This document shows, piece by piece, positions 35,231-47,011 of a stretch of DNA of 64,000 bases (the first letter of the stretch is position 1; every line of letters begins with the position of its first letter). A program made the translations under genes and the position numbers. The DNA is from Lonicera japonica. Taxonomy: Eukaryota; Streptophyta; Magnoliopsida; Dipsacales; Caprifoliaceae. The notes beneath the pieces are model-generated. The model was given only the letters and a program-made list of their open reading frames with translations. It did no database searches and was not told the DNA's origin. The stretch covers positions 18,929,901 to 18,993,900 of the forward strand of contig CM038469.1 in the NCBI GenBank assembly GCA_021464415.1. The letters are read 5' to 3'.

Positions 35231-37493
35231 TGTGATATCCTGTATTTATATTAATGTTAATTATGTCATATTAACTCCTTGATACCTATATGAATGATCG
35301 TTGGGTGATTCGGGTGGTACGAATCGATTTTGGTTGGTAAATAGGAAGTTTTGGTTCTTCACGATTCATTAATTTTGGCTAATTTTGAGCTATCGTAATT
35401 TCTTTGTTACTTATCCGATTAAGGTTCCGTTCTTGTAGGTGTATAGTATTCATGCCATTCTACAACTTTTGTGTTTTGGCCGAAGTCCAATTCGCACTCC
35501 TCGTTGACCAAAACAGGGCCCGAAGTTGGCCCATTGCTAAATTCTGGTCTTTCGGTAGCGCTTTGGCAGAGCGCTGTCTTCGGTGAATTTTTGGGAAAAA
35601 TATATCCATAATTTGGAAAAACTTCCAACTAAGAAGTTGTAGATCTTTGAAATACCTTTCCGTAGACATAAAGAACGCATCAATCGGAGTTCCGAGTCAA
35701 AAGTTATGGACAAAACAAAAACAGTGCTCCAGACCCAAAACTTTTAAAGCGCGGACCGGTATGGCATTTTGGAATACTGGTCCGGCAACAAATTTTTGCG
35801 AAAATTGCAACCCGCGGACCGGTATTGGGTTTTTGGCATACCGGTCCGCCAGTTCACTTTTTCCACCGACTTAAGCTCGTTTTAAGTGCGTTTTAGCTCC
35901 TTTTTCTTTCATTTTTCGACCCAAACTTTTCCACACTCTTAGAGAGCTTTCTAGAGGGTTCTAAAGAGAGAAAGAAAGAGATTTCTATGCTTTAATCCTT
36001 CCGCATCAACGAATTAAGCTCGAAATCATCCGAATCATCTTCAATTTTACTATTCATCATCTTCCTCTTTGGGATTCCTTTGGGAGAGCTTGGATTCTCT
36101 TCTTTCTTCCTTCTATACGGCTAGTAAACACGAGGTAGGGGTTCTATGGCTTTCAAAACTAGAAAATATGCTTTTATTTGTCAAGAATCATTGTTTATAA
36201 TTATCAATTGCTTGAGATGCTTGAATATTAAAGTGTTTATACTACTTTTATGATATATAAAGTTGTGATTGTAAGATTTGGTGCAAGATATGCCATATAC
36301 ACTCGCTAATAAGTGCTATTTAAACTATATGTGGTATCCCTTGGTGATGTACATTTTTTTTGCGGATAAACTGGATTGTTGACGAAGTTTACACACCAAG
36401 GGATATGATATGAGAGTTATGGGAGTGGATATGGCATAAATTGCTTATTATCTTTGAAATAGCATGTTTTGCATATCATGCATATTATTATTGTGTCAAC
36501 CAAGCACTTGAATGATTCTCAGCATATGTGGATCATTCTTATGGCTCGACATATGGGCGTACTTCTTAAGACGATTATTATGATGATGAAAACTCGTTAT
36601 GATCTGATTCTGGATGTGATATGGATCCGGATTATGATTCTATTGTGGTCCTTCAATTGTGAAGGAATTATGTATTGGTTTGTGCCTACCGGGATGGAAA
36701 TAAGTAGGGCCTGGTGCCCTTGGGTTGAAAATCCCTAAACCTCCAGAGGGCAGCAACGCGTCGGCTGTCTAGAGCCAGCGGTGTGTAGCCTGGAAATCTA
36801 GACAACGGTAAGGCACTGATGATTCTGTGGTTATCTTACTATTGATGGACATGTGGTCCAAATTGATTATGATCAGCTGATATGCTCTGAGGCCGATGGG
36901 CCAATTTATGATCATTGTTATATTTTCTCTCGGGCAGTCAAGCCTTTGCTATACTCTGGTTCGGTGTGGTTATATATTCTGGCTACGTGGCTCTAAGGTT
37001 GACACAAGGGAGGTAACCTGCATTGGCATATGCATGCATTATGAAGTGAACACATGCTTTAAACTGAATTACGTTCTATATGTGATTACTTACCCCTACT
37101 GAGCATATAGCTCACCCCGTTTCTTAAAACCATTTCAGGTACTCACGAGTCCCAGGTGGACAAAGAGACGACGGGTTCGGGGACGAAGTAGAAAGCTCTG
37201 ATACTACAGTTTATTTTTGTAATAGATGTGTTAGTTCGGGAAGCCACGGCTCGACCGAGGATTGCCTATATATTTTTGGTTGTTCTTGTAACACATGACA
37301 TGTATATCTATGTGCATGTTTATCAGTTATAGTATCATTTTTGGCACCCAATGCTTGTCATTGCTTGGTTTATATGCTGCTGTTGATCTATATTCCTCTT
37401 CTACACCTGTCTTAGTCCTACTAAGATGGGTCAGTGACACTCCAGGTCTTATTTACAGGTATTAACCTGTATAATTAAGGCGGGGGTGTTACA
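35231..37493 (+). repeat. 5' LTR of element C
   Basis: 2263 bp, TGTGATATCCTG to GGGGGTGTTACA. It contains CTACAACTTTTGTGTTTTGG (35459), an AGCGCT inverted pair (35552-35572), the ACCGGT hairpin cassette and a TCTAGAGGG leader block. Confidence 0.92.
35751..35849 (+). promoter_or_regulatory. ACCGGT hairpin cassette in C 5' LTR
   Basis: Two inverted pairs. Pair one is GCGGACCGGTAT (35751) with ATACTGGTCCGG (35774). Pair two is GCGGACCGGTAT (35814) with ATACCGGTCCGC (35837), a perfect 12 bp stem around a 12-base loop (positions 35826-35837 approximately). Each arm also has a six-base ACCGGT palindrome. Confidence 0.75.
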
Positions 37494-37496
37494 AAT

Positions 37497-37508
37497 TGGT
37501 ATCAGAGC
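37497..37508 (+). other. Primer binding site of element C
   Basis: TGGTATCAGAGC, initiator tRNA-Met type, three bases after the 5' LTR. Confidence 0.9.
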
Positions 37509-37625
37509 ATAGGTTCTGCGATTACTTGGGTTGTAGGACGAAATTTGTGAAATATTGTGATAGATTGTCATCTTGTTAACATATATTGGACTATCATGAC
37601 ATTCTTCCTCTTGTTTTCATATAGA

Positions 37626-40600
37626 ATGACGTCCTCACCAAATCACAATGCCACCCACGAGAGTTCCACCTCCGGGGAGTCAGTAGATGCAATTCGTGCC
37701 ATGGCCAGAGAGTTGGCCAATGTGTTGGGACACATAGAACAACCCCAGAGTAGAGTCCAAGAGAATAGGGCTATGGTGGCCCTAGAGAAGTTCAAAAAGC
37801 TTGCCCCACCTACATTCAATGGGACATCTGGTCCCGATGCGGCAGAGTCTTGGCTCGATCAAATAGAGAGAGCCTTCGAAGTCATGGTCTTACCTGATGA
37901 TCTGAAGCTCAATTTGGGGACCTACCAGCTGGTTGATCAAGCTGGTATCTAGTGGAGAAATGTGTCTAGGAGGGCGGACGCTCCTGGTACCTGGGAGCAA
38001 TTTACTCAGGTATTTTTGGAACGTTATTTTTCATCCGTTCACCGCAGTCTGAAGCGAGATGAGTTCCGTTCCCTGATTCAAGGGAACATGACCGTTGCAG
38101 AGTACGAGATAAAGTTTAAAAGTCTGAGTCGTTTTGATAGGAGTCTGGATAATGACCCCGAGGAAAAGATACGTTTATTCCTTAAGGGGTTGAAACCTTC
38201 GATTCGGGAGAAAGTATATCATCTAAATCAAAGTAGTGTTGCTGAAGCCGTGAAAATGGAAATGAAGGTGGAACAAGAGAGGATAGATGCTAGTAGGTTC
38301 CTTGATAAGAAGAGACGTTTTGAGGGAAAGAGAGCAGGTGGTTCGGGAAAGAGGTCTAGAGGCGATTCTGGGTCGTTTAGTAGCGGTGCTGGGAGAGGTC
38401 AATTTTCGAGTACTGGTTCGGAGGGTCAGGGACCCAGGGAGAGGATCTGTTTTGGGTGTGGTCAACCAGGACATCTCCGTAGAGATTGTCCTAATATTGG
38501 TCAGCAGGTGTCTCAGTCTTTTTATAGTCGGCCACAGTATCAGGGCTCGACCCGTACGGGCGGTGAGGGCCAATCCTTCTCTAGTAACCAAGGTGGCCAG
38601 GGCCGTGGGCAGAATCAGAGTGGGTCTCGAGGAGGTGGAAGCTCATACTCTCAGGGTGGTGGCAGAACACAGGGTCGGGTCTTCACGTTGACACAGTCAG
38701 AGCAGCCAGAGGTCAAAGTGATGGAAGGTACTATCCTGTTCTTTAGTACCTGGGTGAAAGTTCTGTTTGATACTGGTGCTTCCCATTCCTTTATTTCACG
38801 TGAGTTGGTTGATAGATTGGGATTGTGTGTTGAATCATTAACTACACCTTTATGGGTTGGTACACCTACGGGGGATAGAATTCGGTTGGGATCTATTTGT
38901 AGAAATTGCTCCTTGAGTTTTAGGGAGTCCTCAGTAGAATTTGATCTTGTTATTCTTGATGCGGGAGATTATAATCTTATTTTGGGTATGGATTGGTTAG
39001 CCACTTTCCATGTGGTAATCGATTGCTCTAAACGTCGGGTGTCGATTCCATTATCGGATCGTGAGATTTTAACTTTCAAATGTGAACCTGAGTCACTTGT
39101 TTCGTGTGCGTATCTCAAACCTAGGGAACAACGGAGTTATTTTGGGTGGTTGGCCAGTATTGTAGCTCGAGAGGATGGTAGTCCTCGTCCTTCTGATTTT
39201 CCCGTGGTTAAGGAATTTCTTGACATGTTTCCTGATGATCTTCCGGGTCTACCCCCACATCGGGAGGTGGACTTCTCTATTGATATTGTTTCGGGAATTG
39301 CACCGATATCACTAGCTCCATATCGTATGGCTCCTGCTGAGTTGAAGGAGCTGAAAACTCAAATTGACGAATTATTGCGAAAAGGGTTCATCAGACCTAG
39401 TGTATCTCCGTGGGGTGCACCTGTTCTATTCGCTAAGAAACAAGATGGGTCTTTACGGTTATGTATAGATTATCGCCAGTTGAATCGAGTCACTATTAAG
39501 AATAAGTATTCGTTGCCACGAATCGATGATTTGTTCGATCAATTACAAGGTGCCGTTAGGTTTTCCAAGATCGATCTTCGATCGGGCTATCACCAGATGT
39601 TGGTCCGTGAGGAAGATATTCCAAAAACAGCCTTTCGTACTCGTTATGGGCATTATGAGTTTCTGGTAATGCCATTCGGGTTGACGAATGCGCCAGCTGC
39701 TTTTATGGACCTAATGAATCGTTTATATCGTCCATATCTCGATCAGTTTGTTGTTGTCTTCATAGATGACATTCTTATCTATTCCAAGTCGGATGAAGAG
39801 CATGAGAATCATCTTCGCTTGGCTCTTCAAGTTCTTCGGGATCATAAGCTATATGCAAAACTTAGCAAATGTGACTTTTGGATGTCAGAAGTCAAATTCT
39901 TGGGACACGTCGTCTCGAGAAAGGGTATCTCTGTAGATCCTGCAAAGGTAGAAGCAGTCTTAAAGTTGGAAAGTCCTCAAAATATCACCGAGGTTAGGAG
40001 TTTCTTGGGTTTAGCTGGGTACTATCGTCGGTTTGTCAAAGATTTCTCCCGTATAGCTTTACCTTTAACTCGCCTAACTCATAAGGGCATTCAGTACGTG
40101 TGGGATGAATCATGTGAGAAAGCTTTCTTAGAGCTGAAGGATAGGCTTACCTCAGCTCCAGTTCTTATTCTACCCGAGCGAGGAAAGGGTTATACAATCT
40201 ATTGTGATGCTTCTAGGCTGGGTTTGGGTAGTGTCCTAATGCAGGAGGAGCATGTTGTAGCGTATGCTTCTCGTCAACTCAAGCATCACGAGAAAAACTA
40301 TCCCACTCACGATCTAGAATTGGCTGCAGTTGTCTTTGCTCTTAAGATTTGGCGCCATTACTTGTATGGCGAAAGATTCGAAGTCTACTCAGATCATAAG
40401 AGCCTGAAGTATATCTTTACGCAAAAAGATCTGAATCTTAGACAACGCAGGTGGGTAGAGTATTTAGAAGATTATGATTTCACCTTACAATATCACCCAG
40501 GCAAGGCTAATGTGGTAGCCGATGCCTTAAGTCGAAAATCTCAGGAGTCCTTGGCTGCGTTACGATGTTGGGAATGGAGGTTGAGGGAGGAATTGCAACG

Positions 40601-42098
40601 ATACAACCTAATGGTAAATCGTGATAAGAACCGAGCCTATTTATATAACATGATTGCCTAACCAGCTATCCAGCAACGGGTGATAGATGCTCAATGGGCA
40701 GATGAAGCTTTCCAGGTGATACGTGATCATTTGGCTACGGAAACCAAATACGGTGGGTATACGCTTGGGACTGATGGTGGGATTCGAGTCCGGCATAGAC
40801 TAGTAGTACCAAATAACCAAGAACTTAGGCATGAAATTCTAAGTGAAGCTCACCATTCTAAATTCTCTATTCATCCCGGTGGTACAAAGATGTACCGGGA
40901 CTTATGTCGAAATTTCTGGTGGAGCGGCATGAAGAAGGATGTCGCGAATTTCGTGAGTAGGTGTATGACATGCCAACTGGTGAAGGCCGAGCACCAAAGG
41001 CCTGCAGGACAACTCCAACCATTACCCATTCCTGAATGGAAATGGGAACATGTCACTATGGATTTTGTTTCGGGATTGCCAAAAGCGTTAGGGGGTCAAG
41101 ATACTATTTGGGTGGTTATCGATAGATTGACAAAGTCCGCTCACTTCCTACCCATCCGGAACAACCAAAATGTAGAGAGTTTGGGAAAACTCTATGTTCG
41201 GGAGATAGTCAAACTCCATGGGGTTCCATTAACCATTGTGTCGGATCGAGATCCACGTTTCACTTCTTGGTTCTGGGAGAGTCTTCAAAGGGCTTTGGGG
41301 ACTCAATTGAACTTCAGTACAGCGTTCGATCCACAGACTGATGGACAATCTGAGCGAGTTATTCAAATACTTGAAGATATGTTGAGGGCGTGTGTCCTCG
41401 ACTTTCGAGGAAACTGGATAGAACATTTGCCATTAGTCGAGTTTGCATATAACAATAGCTTTCAAGCTAGTATAGGCATGGCGCCTTACGAAGCCCTTTA
41501 TGGTCGTCCATGCAGATCCCCAGTATGCTGGTATGAAGTCGGGGAGAGAACCTTGTTGGGTCCGGAGCTAGTAGAGCAAACTACTGAAAAGATCAAACTC
41601 ATTCGACATCACCTTCTTACTGCCCAGAGTCGGCAAAAGAGTTATGCTGATACGCGCCGTCGTCCGTTAGAATTTGAAGTTGGTAACCATGTGTTCTTGA
41701 AAACCAAACCTCGTTTCGGCATTACGCGGTTTGGTAGTAAAGGGAAGCTGTCTCCCCGATACATTGGGCCTTTCGAGATTCTTGAACGTATCGGGAATGT
41801 TTCATATCGTCTAGCCTTGCCACCCCAGTTGTCTAGCGTTCACAATGTCTTCCATATATCGATGCTGCGCCGGTATGTTCATGATCCTACCCATATTGTT
41901 CAATGGGAAAACCTTGAGGTGTTAGAAGATAGAACATATGAAACCCGCCCGATACAGATTTTGGACCGCCGAGATCAAGTGTTACGAAACAAGGTTATCC
42001 CATTAGTGAAGGTCTTATGGTTGCATCACGGAGCCGAGGAGGCAACGTGGGAGTTAGAGACAGAAATTCGTAGCAAATACCCCGAACTGTTTGATTAG
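37626..42098 (+). pseudogene. Element C gag-pol polyprotein with two in-frame stops
   Basis: One frame runs from ATG 37626 to TAG 42096-42098 (about 1490 codons), with TAG at 37950-37952 and TAA at 40659-40661. Domains in order: gag (MTSSPNHNA start; retrotransposon gag core to about residue 200), Gly/Ser-rich linker, CCHC zinc knuckle ([14 protein letters not shown] from residue 275), aspartic protease (DTGAS at 382), reverse transcriptase with FIDDI (catalytic Asp pair 714-715), RNase H (YCDAS near 861), integrase HHCC zinc region and D-D-E core (TMDFVSGLP, SDRDPRF, LEDMLR), GPF module and a C-terminal chromodomain-like ATWE segment. The first stop is one base from TGG in a conserved WW pair, so I infer nonsense mutation. 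Readthrough is the less likely alternative. Confidence 0.93.
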
Positions 42099-42112
42099 AA
42101 TGTAATATTTAA

Positions 42113-42147
42113 ATTTCGAGGACGAAATTTTATTTAGTGGGAGAGAT
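42113..42147 (+). other. Inverted repeat plus polypurine tract of element C
   Basis: ATTTCGAGGACGAAAT (42113-42128, perfect 6 bp stem, 4 bp loop) followed by GTGGGAGAGATT just before the 3' LTR at 42148. It matches the arrangement in non-coding elements A and E. Confidence 0.8.
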
Positions 42148-44412
42148 TGTGATATCCTGTATTTATATTAATGTTAATTATGTCATATTAACTCCTTGAT
42201 ACCTATATGAATGATCGTTGGGTGATTCGGGTGGTCCGAATCGATTTTGGTTGGTAAATAGGAAGTTTTGGTTCTTCACGATTCATTAATTTTGGCTAAT
42301 TTTGAGCTATCGTAATTTCTTTGTTACTTATCCGATTAAGGTTCCGTTCACGAAGGTGTATAGTATTCATGCCATTCTACAACTTTTGTGTTTTGTCCGA
42401 AGTCCAATTCGCACTCCTTGTTGACCAAAACAGGGCCCGAAGTTGGCCCATTGCTAAATTCTGGTCTTTCGGTAGCGCTTTGGCAGAGCGCTGTCTTCGG
42501 TGAATTTTTGGGAAACATCTATCCATAATTTGGAAAAACTTCCAACTAAGAAGTTGTAGATCTTTGAAATACCTTTCCGTAGACATAAAGAACGCATCAA
42601 TCGGAGTTCCGAGTCAAAAGTTATGGACAAAACAAAAACAGTGCTCCAGACCCAAAACTTTTAAAGCGCGGACCGGTATGGCATTTTGGAATACCGGTCC
42701 GGCAACAAATTTTTGCGAAAGTTGCAACCCGCGGACCGGTATTGGGTTTTTGGCATACCGGTCCGCCAGTTCACTTTTTCCACCGACTTAAGCTCGTTTT
42801 AAGTGCGTTTTAGCTCCTTTTTCTTTCATTTTTTGACCCAAACTTTTCCACACTCTTAGAGAGCTTTCTAGAGGGTTCTAGAGAGAGAAAGAAAGATATT
42901 TCTATGCTTTAATCCTTCCGCATCAACGAATTAAGCTTGAAATCATCCGAATCATCTTCAATTTTACTATTCATCATCTTCCTCTTTGGGATTCCTTTGG
43001 GAGAGCTTGGATTCTCTTCTTTCTTCCTTCTATACGGCTAGTAAACACGAGGTAGGGGTTCTATGGCTTTCAAAACTAGAAAATATGCTTTTATTTGTCA
43101 AGAATCATTGTTTATAATTATCAATTGCTTGAGATGCTTGAATATTAAAGTGTTTATGCTACTTTTATGATATATAAAGTTGTGATTGTAAGATTTGGTG
43201 CAAGATATGCCATATACACTCGCTAATAAGTGTTATTTGAACTATATGTGGTATCCCTTGGTGATGTACATGTTTTTTGCGGATAAACTGGATTGTTGAC
43301 GAAGTTTACACACCAAGGGATATGATATGAGAGTTATGGGAGTGGATATGGCATAAATTGCTTATTATCTTTGAAATAGCATGTTTTGCATATCATGCAT
43401 ATTATTATTGTGTCAACCAAGCGCTTGAAGGATTCTCAGCATATGTGGATCATTCTTATGGCTCGACATATGGGCGTACTTCTTAAGACGATTATTATGA
43501 TGATGAAAACTCGTTATGATCTGATTCTGGATGTGATATGGATCCGGATTATGATTCTATTGTGGTCCTTCGATTGTGAAGGAATTATGTATTGGTTTGT
43601 GCCTACCGGGATGGAAATAAGTAGGGCCTGGTGCCCTTGGGTTGAAAATCCCTAAACCTCCGGAAGGCAGCAATGCGTCGGTTGTCTAGAACCAGCGGTG
43701 TGTAGCCCGGAAATCTAGACAACGGTAAGGCACTGATGATTCTGTGGTTATCTTACTATTGATGGACATGTGGTCCAAATTGATTATGATCAGCTGATAT
43801 GCTCTGAGGCCGATGGGCCAATTTATGATCATTGTTATATTTTCTCTCGGGCAGTCAAGCCTTTGCTATACTCTGGTTCGGTGTGGTTATATATTCTGGC
43901 TACATGGCTCTAAGGTTGACACAAGGGAGGTAACCTGCATTGGCACATGCATGCATTATGAAGTGAACACATGTTTTAAACTGAATTACGTTCTATATGT
44001 GATTACTTACCCCTACTGAGCATATAGCTCACCCCGTTTCTTAAAACCATTTCAGGTACTCACGAGTCCCAGGTGGACAAAGAGACGACGGGTTCGGGGA
44101 CGAAGTAGAAAGCTCTGATACTACAGTTTATTTTTGTAATAGATGTGTTAGTTCGGGAAGCCACGGCTCGCCCGAGGATTGCCTATATATTTTTGGTTCT
44201 TCTCGTAACGCATGACATGTATATCTATGTGCATGTTTATTAGTTATAGTGTATCATTTTTGGCACCCAATGCTTGTCATTGCTTGGTTTATATGCTGCT
44301 GTTGATCTATATTCCTCTTCTACACCTGTCTTAGTCCTACTAAGATGGGTCAGTGACACTCCAGGTCTTCTTTACAGGTATTAACCTGTATAATTAAGGC
44401 GGGGGTGTTACA
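42148..44412 (+). repeat. 3' LTR of element C
   Basis: 2265 bp, collinear with the 5' LTR. Its hairpin cassette lies at 42668-42767 and is slightly more regular than the 5' copy, because the first pair reads ATACCGGTCC rather than ATACTGGTCC. Confidence 0.92.
42668..42767 (+). promoter_or_regulatory. ACCGGT hairpin cassette in C 3' LTR
   Basis: GCGGACCGGTAT (42668) with ATACCGGTCCGG (42691), and GCGGACCGGTAT (42731) with ATACCGGTCCGC (42755). All four ACCGGT cores are intact. Confidence 0.75.
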
Positions 44413-45884
44413 TGAGGTGTTCTCTTCGTTAACTATTCGGAGTGTTATTCCCGGGAAAATGTCTTGAGGGTTATCTCCGAATGAATTACTTAGAAAACAA
44501 ATCCCTGAGCCACTCCCCACTCGGAGAAGACATGAAATAAGAACCTTGGACCTTTCGAGATCCTCTGTTCTGGGCCTGGACTGGCCGCGGGGTAGAACTG
44601 AGGCATTATACTGGAGACGTGATACGAGAGTTGTTGTGAGATTGTGATTGTGCTATGATTATTATTGCATCGTATCATGTCTTGTATTGATTTGTATATG
44701 TTACCTCGGCTATGATATAAATGATGTAAATACTTATGCGAATACATCTAAACAGAACAGGATACACGTAGAGGACTGTCGAACTTTTCATAATGTATTA
44801 ATATATATAGTGGAAAGAAGATAATAATTATTGAACTTAGAAATGATGTATGGGTATACGGACGCGTACGGATTACGGAATAGTGAGCCAGATCATAATG
44901 CATATAATATACTCATGATTGAAGAAAATCGTAGCTAATGAGATAGCCTAACAAGAATACACTGTAATATAACGGTTTAGGCTAATGATCTTAAGGCGAA
45001 GCCTATTAGGTGGCCAAGTATAAGGTTCATAATGAAATATAAGTAAAGAGATAACAATGACTACTTGGCCTGTAGATACGACTTATGGTGTAAGCGACAA
45101 ATAGCATAGAAGAGTTGGAGTTACACTTACGAGAGGATAATCCATAGCATGTCGAACCTCAGAAAGCTAGTGTTTGATACGAGGTGACTTTGGACTAGAG
45201 ATCTCTTCGAGTTGTGAAAATTCCTTGGTGTGTTATCTTATAGATGGTTAGAGGAGAGATCGGATGGTTGGATAAATGGCTTCTGGGTAGCTAGGATAGA
45301 AGTCCTAGTGGGGTTGCATGCACTCGGGTCTGCGTTGCATTGCATTGCACGTTTTCAAACTATTACATTAAAGTAAAGTATTTTCTTTATAAAACCTATA
45401 TAGTTCCCACTGAGCCCGGGTTTGGCTCATCCCATTTTCTAACAGTTTTGCAGGCATAGCATCTCGGGTGGCGTATGATGTACGTGTATAGAGGCCTCTG
45501 ATGTCCACAGTCTGTGTCTAGTCCTTCTTCGGGAAAGGACTACATATTTGATTGTAAACGGACTACGATTTGATAAACGATTTGTATTGCAAATTTGTAT
45601 AAATGGTTTTATATATGTGGAGTTGATTTAAGTATGGTTTGATGTGATTCCATTTGTATGGAAAAATGATTTTAAATGTTACAATTTGGTTTATTACCCG
45701 AACTAACTCCACATGCCTTGATTTTATAAAATAAGCTTTTAAACAGGTCATGTTTTATTTAAGAAAAGTTTTTTTAAAAATTCGTGATTTTTATATTTTA
45801 AGCCTGCCGTTGTGCACAGCATCCGTGATTAACCAAGTTCCGGAGGTGAAAATCTCATAACGGAATTCGGGGAGTCACAGGGAA

Positions 45885-46029
45885 GGAGCTGCAAACCGTG
45901 ATCAAGAATGGGAAGGTCGGTAAGTAGCTGATGGATGTCCCACCATATATACAATGACATTATATATTTCTAAAATTTTAATTGTGAACAGATGGTACTG
46001 CTAATAGTAACATTGGTTTACAAAAGTAA
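45885..46029 (+). pseudogene. Exon-like gene remnant, right part, with possible 72 nt intron
   Basis: It continues the frame of 31880-31938: KELQTVIKNGKV up to a strong donor GGTAAGTA, with the exon ending at 45919. An AT-rich 72-base intron would end at AACAG (45991). The following codons DGTANSNIGLQK stop at TAA 46027-46029. Without splicing the frame stops at TAG (45924-45926). I do not recognise the peptide. It may be a 3' gene fragment rather than a working gene, since LTR D now splits it. Confidence 0.45.
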
Positions 46030-47011
46030 TGTGCTTTTAAAAAAATATATTTAAGTTTGTAAATGATTAAATAAAAAGTGGGTTACAATAGCTTTTTTTG
46101 ATTTTCTTTTCTTTTATGCATATCTTTGTAGTCATAATGGATCTTATTTTATAGGTATCAATAAATATATTTCAAATATGAAAATTTTAATAAATTCTAG
46201 TTTTTGTATTTAAAGTTAATATATTTTAAAAAAATTTAAAAAAATAGTTAATGAGAGAGAAAATTGAGAGAGAGAGAGAGAGAGAAGAGAAAATTGTTGA
46301 TTTCTTTGATTTGATGTTTTAAAAACACATCTAATAACCAAAATTTATCTTGTTTATTGTAAATAAACTAGGGTATACCCGTGCCAAACGGCACGGTGAA
46401 ACGAAAAAAAATATGCGGAGTTTGAGATTTTATACTTAATCATATTGAAATGGCAAACAAAATTGACCGAAACAATTTGAATTGACACACATTGGTCTTT
46501 TTTCTAAGCCACAAATTTTAGATACTTAAAATTTAGGTTCAATTCTCAGGCTATAAATACCAAAAGCTATATCACCGATAAAATGTTAAAATTGTATAAT
46601 TAAGTTTTAAGTAATTTTTTTCAAAAAATTAACAGTGCAGCTTAGCTAGTTAACTAATGAAGAAAAGCATTCCTATTCAACTCATTATCAAATAATTGCT
46701 AGCAAAAAAGTTTAAGCCAAGAGGGGCTGATTAGAGAATATTACAAATTATGCGAAGTCTACAAACATGCTTAAATGTAAGTACGCATAAACAATTTGCT
46801 GAAAAATAATAATATGCGATTAAAATATTTATAGAGGTTCCTTTTTTCATATTATATTTTTTTCTTAATATACAACATACTCTGTTTAGCAAATTGTAAC
46901 AGTCTTAAGTATAGTTATGTCTTTTTTTATTTTTTTTATAGTTTATTGATTGTATGCTAAATTAAACTTAAAAGTTCATGGATTAAACGTGAAAGTAAAT
47001 GACCAACGTAG
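46030..47011. other. AT-rich intergenic sequence
   Basis: No gene is seen. It contains a (GA)n microsatellite at 46265-46286 and a GTGCC-N4-GGCAC hairpin sequence at 46371-46396 preceded by AT-rich DNA. Confidence 0.6.
46371..46396. repeat. GTGCC/GGCAC hairpin motif, copy 1
   Basis: GGGTATACC then CCGTGCC-AAAC-GGCACGG, a 7 bp stem and 4 bp loop. A related copy is at 57735-57760. I take these as the edges of small dispersed repeats, but no full element is delimited. Confidence 0.45.

Larger units (their letters stand above)
35231..44412 (+). mobile_element. Element C: near-complete Tekay/Del-type chromovirus (target duplication TGAGG)
   Basis: 9.18 kb with two 2.26 kb LTRs, primer site, a gag-pol region, polypurine tract and TGAGG on both sides (35226-35230, 44413-44417). 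By hand I count about 36 substitutions and one 2 bp indel between the LTRs, about 1.6%, so the insertion is recent compared with its neighbours. Gag-pol keeps every domain but has two in-frame stop codons. It is inserted in solo LTR D. Confidence 0.92.
31939..45879 (+). mobile_element. Solo LTR D, split by a Tat-like solo LTR and element C (target duplication GGGAA)
   Basis: D survives as 31939-33258, 34476-35230 and 44418-45879, about 3.5 kb in total. It starts TGTAATACC and ends GGGGAGTCACA. GGGAA precedes it (31934-31938) and follows it (45880-45884). It is the same large LTR family as D2 but in the opposite orientation. No interior or second LTR is present, so it is a recombination product. 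It holds the CTACAACTTTCGTGTTTAGG block (32266) and a palindrome cassette. Confidence 0.8.

Noticed and set aside
26109..35849. SalI- and AgeI-like sites that might be cloning linkers
   Set aside because: They occur in many LTR copies with family-specific flanks and in both LTRs of single elements, so they are native.
38223..38691. Two further frames over the gag linker
   Set aside because: Shadows of the Gly/Arg/Ser-rich linker in other frames.
37962..40661. A separate pol gene starting at 37962
   Set aside because: The first codon is GTG and the frame is continuous with gag upstream of a single TAG, so it is one polyprotein.
31939..45879. Solo LTR D as a full retrotransposon with C as its interior
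   Set aside because: C has its own LTRs and TGAGG duplication, and D has only one set of termini flanked by GGGAA.
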